Source of the DNA: an uncultured Dorea sp.
GTDB lineage: Bacteria; Bacillota; Clostridia; Lachnospirales; Lachnospiraceae
Length of the DNA stretch: 21,266 nucleotides
Direction of reading: 5' to 3'
Assembly (NCBI GenBank): GCA_910588745.1
Contig: CAJURK010000051.1
Location: 1-21,266, forward strand
In this document: piece after piece, positions 14,733 through 21,266 of the stretch
Numbering within the stretch: the stretch's first letter is position 1
How the letters are laid out: each line of letters begins with the position of its first letter
The notes under the pieces: generated by a model
Database searches by the model: none
The model's input: only the letters and a program-made list of their open reading frames with translations
Told to the model about the DNA's origin: nothing
Position numbers and translations under genes: made by a program

Positions 14733-16021
14733 TAGAATTTCTGGATGTTGTGTCTTATGTTGTTCAGTGGGCGTATGTTTTGGTGTTTTACCTGCTGCTC
14801 CACTCTTTTTTATCACTGAGGAAGAATATACTGCTGCGTGTATTGGCGTTCTTTGTAGGGGCGCCGATTTTTGTTGTGATTGTGTACTCAAATGATTTGG
14901 CTAATCTTTTGGCTCCGCTGGTGGGATTTGTTCTTTATACAGCGGTGTTTTTTTCGGGGGATTTTATAGAGAAGCTAACGGCGGTGCTGGTATTTTACCC
15001 GGCGGTGATTGGAGTTAATTACCTGATGCAGGATATCGGAAGCCGCGTATTCTTTGGGATAACAAACGCTCCGCCGGGAATGGATTTGGGATGGACGAAG
15101 GAAATGCTTTTTATGAGTTCCTTTATTAATATGGTTACCATAGTGGGCAGGCTTGTGTTCTGGCTGGCCGCGTGGGCGCTGTTGAGAAAATACTTGAAGC
15201 GAATTATGGAAAATCTGACTTTTCGGATGTGGCTGATCGTGGATATACTGCTTCTTGCGCCGATTACGGCTATTTTCATCATTATTTATTTTCTTCCGGG
15301 AGAGATTGCCGTAGTATATCCGATCTGTATTGCGTCGGTTATTTCCAGCTTTGGCGGAATCGGCCTGGCGGCGTATATCAGTGATTCTCTGAGAACGGAA
15401 TACGGCGCCAGGGAGTTGGAGGCGAAACTATCCTATTATAAAGATAAGACGAAGGAAGAGGAACGGGTGCGGAGAGTGTATCATGATATGAAGAACCATC
15501 TCCTTGTGCTGCAGGCAAAGGCGGAGGATTCCCGGGAAATCGGAAAGTCAATTGAAAGCCTCCAGGAGGAAATAGAAGGATACGAGGCGTACTGTCATAC
15601 CGGCAATGATTTTCTGGATGTGGTAATCCGGGATAAGATCAGGGCGGCTAAGAGCCGGAACATTGATTTCCAGGAAATGATCCGGTTTGGGGACGGCGGT
15701 TTTATCGACCCGCTGGATATCAGTACTATTTTTGGAAACGCGCTGGATAATGCCATCGAGGCGAGCGAGAAGCTGGCGGAGAGCATGCGGCTTATTACGG
15801 TAAAAGCGTCTCGGATCCATGATATGCTGGTGGTGGCGGTGGAAAATAATATGCAGCCGGATATGGCGCCGCTATATGGGAAGACCGGCAAGAAGGATAC
15901 GTTGATGCACGGCTTTGGAATTGCCAATATCCAGAGCGCGGCGGAAAAATATGGCGGACAGTGTACGGCGAGGACGAAGGATGGGAAATTTGTATTGAAG
16001 GTAATAATTCCGGTTCCCTGA
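14729..16021 (+). CDS. GHKL-domain sensor histidine kinase (AgrC-like)
   Basis: A 430-aa kinase. The N-terminal ~220 residues form about six to seven membrane segments with no large outer loop, as in AgrC/ComD-type peptide receptors. A coiled-coil-like linker (~225-248) leads to VYHDMKNHLLVLQ with phosphoacceptor H252. The GHKL ATPase has IFGNALDNAIEAS (~335-346), VENNMQPD (~371-378) and HGFGIANIQSAAEKYGG (394-410). All key boxes are present. The gene overlaps the regulator by 4 nt (ATGA). There is no agrB/agrD-like pair in the window, so the signal is not a linked autoinducer peptide. The downstream exporter suggests that it may sense an antimicrobial or envelope-active compound, which is inference. 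Confidence 0.9.
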   Translation: MIEFLDVVSYVVQWAYVLVFYLLLHSFLSLRKNILLRVLAFFVGAPIFVVIVYSNDLANLLAPLVGFVLYTAVFFSGDFIEKLTAVLVFYPAVIGVNYLMQDIGSRVFFGITNAPPGMDLGWTKEMLFMSSFINMVTIVGRLVFWLAAWALLRKYLKRIMENLTFRMWLIVDILLLAPITAIFIIIYFLPGEIAVVYPICIASVISSFGGIGLAAYISDSLRTEYGARELEAKLSYYKDKTKEEERVRRVYHDMKNHLLVLQAKAEDSREIGKSIESLQEEIEGYEAYCHTGNDFLDVVIRDKIRAAKSRNIDFQEMIRFGDGGFIDPLDISTIFGNALDNAIEASEKLAESMRLITVKASRIHDMLVVAVENNMQPDMAPLYGKTGKKDTLMHGFGIANIQSAAEKYGGQCTARTKDGKFVLKVIIPVP

Positions 16022-16228
16022 GTGTTCCGAATGAGGGGGGGCAGAAGATTTGTCAGGGCAATCAAAGAACGCGGCTCAGGCAGTTGCGCGGATTATATTA
16101 GATTTTACCTCGTCCGTGTTAGATTAATCATTTTATATGGCGGGATTCCTCTATTTTCATATACTGAAATCAGGTTCCGGACAGGAAGCTGAAGGAAACG
16201 ATAACATCTATAAAAAGGGGAATCTGCT
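16022..16228 (+). promoter_or_regulatory. ABC-operon control region with AgrA-type 9-N12-9 direct repeat
   Basis: The 207-bp gap between kinase and ABC genes holds TATTAGATT (16096-16104) and TGTTAGATT (16117-16125), identical at eight of nine bases and separated by exactly 12 bp. That is the spacing of LytTR-regulator sites such as AgrA's. A -10 TATACT lies at 16160-16165 with no recognisable -35 at 17 bp, as expected for an activator-dependent promoter. AAGGGGAA precedes the ATPase ATG. No terminator is visible after the kinase. The bases match the AgrA consensus only loosely; the geometry is the stronger evidence. Confidence 0.55.
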
Positions 16229-16897
16229 ATGAGTATTATTTTAAGTACAACGAAACTAACGAAGCGCTACGGCAAAGAGCCAAATATAGTAAATGCCTTA
16301 AATGAAGTTGACCTTGTCATTGAGCAGGGAGAATTTGTGGCGATTATCGGCACTTCCGGCAGCGGGAAATCGACGCTGCTGAATATGCTGGGAGGGTTGG
16401 ATCGGCCGGACTCCGGCAGTGTGAGAGTGGACAATTATGAACTGGGGAAGTTAAACGACGAGGATTTAACCGTGTTTAGACGGCAGCGGATCGGGTTTAT
16501 TTTTCAGAATTATAATCTGGTTCCGGTTTTGAATGTATATGAGAATATCGTCATGCCCATCCAGCTTGACGGAAAGAAGCCGGATAAGAGATTTATCCAT
16601 GAAATCGTATCCATGCTGGGGCTGGATAAGAAGCTTTATAATATGCCAAATACCCTGTCCGGCGGGCAGCAGCAGCGGGTGGCCATTGCGAGGGCGCTGG
16701 CCAGCAAACCGGCGATTATCCTTGCGGATGAGCCGACCGGGAATTTGGACAGCAGAACCAGCGACGAGGTGATCGAACTGCTCAAAGCGTCCGGAAGGAA
16801 GTTTCATCAGACGATAGTGATGATTACCCATAATCCGGAGATTGCCGTCCAGGCAGATCGACGTATCCGTATTGAAGACGGAAATATCTGTGAGTAG
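16229..16897 (+). CDS. ABC transporter ATPase (MacB/LolD/BceA-type)
   Basis: A 222-aa nucleotide-binding subunit that powers the adjacent FtsX-type permease at the inner membrane face. Walker A is GTSGSGKST (41-49), Q-loop Q93 in IFQNYNLVPV, signature LSGGQQQRVAIARA (143-156), Walker B IILADEPTGNLD (163-174), and switch H201 in MITHN. The IFQNYNLVP and PTGNLDS stretches place it in the MacB/LolD/BceA branch, which uses mechanotransmission to move or detach hydrophobic molecules and peptides rather than ordinary solute import. It starts 8 nt after AAGGGGAA and ends 13 nt before the permease ATG. All catalytic residues are present. Substrate not determinable. Confidence 0.95.
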   Translation: MSIILSTTKLTKRYGKEPNIVNALNEVDLVIEQGEFVAIIGTSGSGKSTLLNMLGGLDRPDSGSVRVDNYELGKLNDEDLTVFRRQRIGFIFQNYNLVPVLNVYENIVMPIQLDGKKPDKRFIHEIVSMLGLDKKLYNMPNTLSGGQQQRVAIARALASKPAIILADEPTGNLDSRTSDEVIELLKASGRKFHQTIVMITHNPEIAVQADRRIRIEDGNICE

Positions 16898-16910
16898 GGC
16901 GGTGGATGAG

Positions 16911-19445
16911 ATGAAAGAACAGAACATAATAGTAAAAACACTTACAATCCGCAGCTTAAGAAAGAACAAAGGACGAAATCTGGCGGCGATACTGGCGATT
17001 ATTCTGACGACGATGATGTTTACTACATTGTTTACGCTGGCGCAGAGCATGGGAAAGAACATGACGGAAATGTATCTTCACCAGTCCGGAACCAAAGCCC
17101 ATGCGACCGGCAAGGGGGTTTCCGATGAAGAGGCGGAAAAGATAGCGTCCCATCCGGACGTGGCGTCAAGCGGAAGAAGTATCGTAGTCGGTTTGGCGGA
17201 GAATTTAAGGCTTGCCGGGCGCCAGGTAGAGATCCGTTACGGAGAAGACCAGTATGCAAAGGATGGGTTTGCATGGCCGGAAACCGGCAGAATGCCGGAA
17301 AGGAAAGATGAGATTGCCCTGGATACGCTGGTGGCAGAACGGCTGGGAATCGAGCCGAAACTTGGGGAACAGGTAACGCTGGAGTGGAGGAAGGATACGC
17401 GTTTGGAGGAACAGACGTCGGATACGTTTACGCTGTGCGGACTCTGGGAAGGAAATCTCTCATCCTATGCAAGTATGGCTTGGGTCAGCGAGGATTTCGT
17501 AAGAGAAAACTGCGGCGCCGTCGGAGAACCGGAAGACGGCCAGGCGCTGGGACTTCAGATGATAGGGATATCTTTTGCGGATACCGAACATATTCAGGAA
17601 AAGGCGGATAAGGTTTTGGCTGACTGCGGACTGACGGGGGTAGAATTGACGGAAAATCTGGCTTACGCAGAAGAAGTGCAGCAGAGTATCCGAATGGAGA
17701 ATCTTCCGGTTTACGTCGGTATGCTGTTAACTTTTCTTGCGGGATACTTGATTATCTACAATGTATTTCAGATTTCTGTTGCGTCCGATATCCAGTTTTA
17801 TGGAAAATTGAAAACCCTTGGAGCCACCAGAAAGCAGATACGGAAAATGATTCTTGGGCAGGGAAGTTTCCTGTCTGTCATCGGAATCCCGGCAGGATTA
17901 ATTCTGGGATATCTGCTTGGTATCGTTCTGGTTCCGATTCTTATGTCAAAGACAGAGAACGCGCTGGTTTCTGCAAATCCGGTGATCTTTGCAGGCGCCG
18001 TACTGTTTGCCTTTTTCACCGTGATGATTTCCTGCCTGCTGCCCGCGCGATTGGCGGGACGGGTATCTCCGATGGAAGCTCTCCGCTATACGGATGCAGA
18101 TGCCGGCAGCGGAAAAAAGATGAAACGGAGTACCAACGGGGCTTCGCTGCAGGGGATGGCATGGGCGAATCTTTGGAGGAACAAGAAAAGAACCGTGCTG
18201 GTGGTTAGTTCTCTAACTTTGGGGCTGGCGCTGATGAGCTTCTTCTATGCTAAGAACGCCAGCTTTGATGTGGAAAAATATCTGGCGGAGCTTGCGGCGG
18301 CAGATTTTCAGATCGACGACGCAACGAACGAAAAGGTGGGAGGATATGATCCTCAGAGCCAGACGATTCGTCCGGAACTGATTGACGAGATTGCTTCCTT
18401 AGAAGGGCTAGAGGCGACGGGGCGTCTGTATTCCAGGGAAACAAGCCAGTCTCTCAGCGGCCGGGCAAGGGAGAATCTAGAAAGCTTTTACGATGGGGAG
18501 AGATTAGAAGAGTTTGAGGCGGATTATCCGGATTTTCCGAATTGGAAGAGAGGATTCGACGAGGCTCTAGGCGGGAAGGAAACGATTCACACCATTTACG
18601 GGGCGGACGGAATCATCCTGGATGCGGCAGTAGGAGACGGGTATGTCCTTTCAGGAACCTATGACCCGGAACAATTTGCCACGGGAGAATATGCCCTTGC
18701 AATCGGGCCGTCGGTAGAGCCGCAGGAACTGCTTCCTACGTATTCAGTAGGAGAGACGGTTATAATAGAGGGGCGGGAATTTACGATTATGGCGGTACTG
18801 TCGCCTCTGCGTCCTATGACGGCAGGCATGACCCCGTCGTTTGACATACCGCTGGTTATTCCGGCGGATGTATATACCGAGCTGTGGCCCGACAGTCATT
18901 TGAGAAAATATTACTTTAACGTGGCGGATGAAGGTATGGAGGAAGCCGGGGAACTGCTTAACAGCTATCAGCAGACGAAGGCTGTGGGCATGTCGATTAC
19001 AGACCGCAAGTCAATGACCCTTCAATATGAGGCGGAAACCCGTTCTTCGGCGGTAATCGGCTATGCCATCAGTGTGGTAATTGCGCTGGTAGGGGTGTTG
19101 AACTTTGTAAACAGTATGGTGACGGCGATTATTTCCCGGAAAAAGGAATTTGCCATGATCCAGAGCGTAGGGATGACAAAACGGCAGCTTGGACGGATGC
19201 TCGCTTTTGAGGGACTTGGTTACGCGGGAATTACTTTGGCAGTTAGTTATATATTAAGCGCTTTTATTGTAGGCGTTGTTGTTCGGGCAATTGCGGAGGA
19301 AGGATATACTTCTACGTTCCATTTTACGCTGCTTCCGCTTGCGGTTTGTACGCCGGTTCTGATAGGGTTTGCGGTTCTGATACCGTATATCTGCTTTCGG
19401 AATCTGGAGAAACAGAGCGTTACGGAGAGGCTGCGGATGTCATAG
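16911..19445 (+). CDS. Large tandem-FtsX ABC permease (844 aa)
   Basis: Permease partner of the upstream ATPase. It is built as two FtsX/MacB units in one chain. Unit one has a membrane helix at ~23-46, an outer domain at ~50-265, and three helices with an FtsX domain at ~275-410. Unit two has a helix at ~435-460 after the repeat motif WANLWRNKKRT, which mirrors SLRKNKGRN at the start. It continues with an outer domain (~460-715) and three C-terminal helices with FtsX features (FAMIQSVGMTKRQL mirrors YGKLKTLGATRKQI). The outer domains suggest handling of an extracellular peptide, lipid or antimicrobial rather than cytosolic solutes. ATG 16911 is chosen; an in-frame GTG at 16902 (three codons earlier) is possible, and anything further upstream lies inside the ATPase gene. 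The stop is TAG. Confidence 0.9.
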   Translation: MKEQNIIVKTLTIRSLRKNKGRNLAAILAIILTTMMFTTLFTLAQSMGKNMTEMYLHQSGTKAHATGKGVSDEEAEKIASHPDVASSGRSIVVGLAENLRLAGRQVEIRYGEDQYAKDGFAWPETGRMPERKDEIALDTLVAERLGIEPKLGEQVTLEWRKDTRLEEQTSDTFTLCGLWEGNLSSYASMAWVSEDFVRENCGAVGEPEDGQALGLQMIGISFADTEHIQEKADKVLADCGLTGVELTENLAYAEEVQQSIRMENLPVYVGMLLTFLAGYLIIYNVFQISVASDIQFYGKLKTLGATRKQIRKMILGQGSFLSVIGIPAGLILGYLLGIVLVPILMSKTENALVSANPVIFAGAVLFAFFTVMISCLLPARLAGRVSPMEALRYTDADAGSGKKMKRSTNGASLQGMAWANLWRNKKRTVLVVSSLTLGLALMSFFYAKNASFDVEKYLAELAAADFQIDDATNEKVGGYDPQSQTIRPELIDEIASLEGLEATGRLYSRETSQSLSGRARENLESFYDGERLEEFEADYPDFPNWKRGFDEALGGKETIHTIYGADGIILDAAVGDGYVLSGTYDPEQFATGEYALAIGPSVEPQELLPTYSVGETVIIEGREFTIMAVLSPLRPMTAGMTPSFDIPLVIPADVYTELWPDSHLRKYYFNVADEGMEEAGELLNSYQQTKAVGMSITDRKSMTLQYEAETRSSAVIGYAISVVIALVGVLNFVNSMVTAIISRKKEFAMIQSVGMTKRQLGRMLAFEGLGYAGITLAVSYILSAFIVGVVVRAIAEEGYTSTFHFTLLPLAVCTPVLIGFAVLIPYICFRNLEKQSVTERLRMS

Positions 19446-19556
19446 TTGAATACCTGGAAATCTTATGATAAACTTATAGATACTAAAATTATCCTTATCT
19501 ATTGAGGGCAGTCTACAGGCTGCCCCAAACTATATTTTTATTATGAGGTGTCATGT
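19446..19556 (+). promoter_or_regulatory. Promoter and leader of the surface-protein gene, with hairpin
   Basis: TTGAAT (19446-19451), a 17-bp spacer and TAAACT (19469-19474) begin directly after the permease stop. GGGCAG (19506-19511) and CTGCCC (19520-19525) form a 6-bp hairpin with an 8-nt loop, followed by AT-rich but not T-run sequence. It may be a weak terminator for the ABC operon or a leader structure. GAGGTG (19545-19550) lies 6 nt before ATG 19557 and selects it over ATG 19553. Confidence 0.4.
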
Positions 19557-21266
19557 ATGAGATTTGTAAAAAAAGCGATCAGTATGTCGCTGGCGGCCGC
19601 GCTTCTTTTTTTGGAAGCGGGAATTCCGGTTTATGCGTAGGAGGTTGAGGCAGTCATAACTGAGAACCAGGAAGAAATAACGGATGAAGATGCGGAGAGC
19701 GAATATTCGGATCCGCAGGAAGACAACGTGGGAGAAGGACAAAACGAGGCAGAAAAAGTTCAGGAAGACGAAGAAACAGATTTGGTAGCAGAAGAATCGG
19801 AAGATGTCGTTGACGAAAGTATTCGAGTGAACGATAGCGTAGAAAATGAGTTGTCAGAATCAGAGGATGAAGTTCGTTTTTTGGAAGAAGCAGAACATGT
19901 TGTTGAAGAAGAGAATATGGAACAGAAGGCGGGAGGATTAAGCCTTTCGGTACAGTTCCCAACCGATATAAAATGTGGAGTACCAGTGACATTTACTATG
20001 AACGCCAGTGGCGGAACCGGACAGTATCAATATAGAATTGCCGCGCTGATGAGAAAAGAAGGTTCGGAACTTGTTTCGGTGTATGACGTTAGTTATGGCA
20101 ATAATAGCGCTTATCAGGAAAACAATACGTTTCAGTTTACATTTTTTGCGTCCGGAACATATTATCTTCGGTTTAGTACGATGGATATGGGGACAAAGCA
20201 AACAGTCTCTACCGGTTTATTTGAATATCCGATTACCATACAGGACGCCGCCTATCCGTCTGTGGAACAGATTGTGGATCGTGTTTCGGCAGAGTGTTTA
20301 AAGAGCTGTTCAACAGATTACGACAAGGCATTATGGCTTCACGACTGGATTATAAAGAATGCAGAATATGATAATTCTTATACCTACTGTTCAGCGGAAG
20401 GGGTGCTTGCAAGAAAAATAGGAACATGTGAGTCCTATCATAGGGCTTATGTGCTGCTCCTTGATAAAGTAGGGATACAGACAGGACGGATTACAGGCAA
20501 CGGTCATGTTTGGACTGCTGTAAAAATAGACGGCAAGTGGTACCAGGTTGACACAACGTGGGACGGCGGCCAGGCACAAAAGGGAACAGATTATCAATAT
20601 TTATTTTTTGGATTGACAGATTACATCATAGGGCTTGTGCATACAGACCATAAAGCTGCTGTTTCCGGATATGAATCAACGGCTTTGGAGAATAATTATT
20701 TTATTAAAACCGGAAAAATAAAACAGTGGTCGGTTCCATTTGAGGATTCCATAAAAAAGAATCTTAACGAGGGAAAAGGCGAATTTATTGTTCCAGTGAC
20801 AAGCAGTATGCCGAATAATTATAAAAATATAATCTATAATCTTGCAGCGTACCAGTTGTCAAACCAAGATTGGGATGGAAAGAAGATATCCGTTTCTTAT
20901 AAAAATAATTCGCTTATTATAAGGCCGGATAATGGCGTAGACGAGCTGCTTTCGATAAGGGTCGTACCGCCCGTTAAGAAAATATATGAAAAAGGCGAGG
21001 CGATTGATTCTGCCGGATTAAAAGTAATAGCGTATTATTTGGGCGGGATAAAGACAAGGGTATTAGATAAAAGCGAGTATCGAATTGATGGGTTTCAGAC
21101 AACAGATGTAGGAAAGCATACGGCTACAGTGACTTATAACGGAGAGACGGATTCGTTTACGTATGATGTAAAAGAAAAGCCGAATACTGGCGGAGGAGAA
21201 AATACCGGAGACGGCTCTGGCGAAACTACCCAGCCTGAGAAACCGAAACCAGTCGGCATATCCTAC
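19557..21266 (+). pseudogene. Secreted transglutaminase-like surface protein, interrupted by one amber codon
   Basis: The frame runs 570 codons to the window edge with one stop, TAG at 19638-19640 (codon 28). Codons 1-27 encode a complete signal peptide (MRFVKKAISMSLAAALLF, ending PVYA). The stop sits exactly where the mature chain would begin. Beyond it come a Glu/Asp-rich spacer (~29-125), a beta-rich Ig-like domain (~126-215), and a transglutaminase core (~220-345) with an intact triad: C291 in GTCESYHR, H317 in GNGHVW, D332 in VDTTWD. A Big_3-type Ig domain (~475-545) and a Gly/Pro linker follow. Such proteins are cell-surface or secreted; the transglutaminase fold there may act as protease or cross-linker. 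The gene is more AT-rich than its neighbours. CAG to TAG is one base change. It is probably a recent nonsense allele; readthrough or sequencing error cannot be excluded. The 3' end is cut by the window. Confidence 0.82.

Noticed and set aside
14022..16228. Complete agr-type quorum system
   Set aside because: The kinase and regulator are AgrC/AgrA-like, but no AgrB protease or AgrD peptide ORF was found in the gaps around them.
16466..17062. 198-codon minus-strand ORF across the ABC ATPase/permease junction
   Set aside because: It is a shadow of two strongly supported genes on the other strand.
19638..19640. Amber codon read as a sense codon (code change or pyrrolysine)
   Set aside because: TAG ends nhaC, the ABC ATPase and the permease here, and no pyl genes are visible, so recoding is not favoured. 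Local readthrough remains open and is covered in the findings.

Overview
The window looks like chromosome of a gut Clostridia, most likely Lachnospiraceae. This is an inference from gene content and style: a RepA_N-type replication-gene remnant, a CsbB/YfhO glycosylation pair, a LytTR/GHKL two-component system, NhaC, DegV with a divergent TetR regulator, a tandem-FtsX ABC exporter, and a transglutaminase/Big_3 surface protein. Base composition is mid-GC except for the more AT-rich last gene. No rRNA, tRNA, CRISPR array or intact mobile element is visible.

Layout. (1) 1-448: scar of a mobile element, holding only the first ~50 codons of a RepA_N replication initiator. (2) 449-6681: a minus-strand OmpR-type regulator/histidine kinase pair divergent from a translationally coupled polyprenyl-phosphate glycosyltransferase (CsbB/GtrB-like) and a YfhO-type membrane protein. 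CTTAAGA-like direct repeats lie between them. Together they look like a self-regulated envelope-polymer glycosylation cassette. (3) 6682-9954: an XRE-TPR regulator, a Y-family DNA polymerase with a clamp-binding motif, and a small partner protein. A promoter with an overlapping 27-bp inverted repeat precedes the regulator. (4) 10012-12578: a TetR-type regulator divergent from a DegV lipid-binding protein, followed by a NifX-like protein with a Cys/His tail and a UDG-superfamily glycosylase. The two divergent promoters are superimposed face to face. (5) 12651-19445: NhaC antiporter, LytTR response regulator, GHKL sensor kinase, then an ABC ATPase and an 844-aa tandem-FtsX permease. An AgrA-style 9-N12-9 direct repeat sits before the ABC genes. 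(6) 19446-21266: a secreted transglutaminase-like surface protein, open at the window end. A single in-frame amber codon lies exactly after its signal peptide.

The observations most worth following are the amber codon after the signal peptide in an otherwise intact ORF of at least 570 codons, the LytTR-type operator linking sensor pair and exporter, the XRE-TPR control of a mutagenic polymerase, and the overlapping divergent promoters. I did not find a system I can confidently call wholly new. Most modules belong to recognisable families and what may be new is their wiring.
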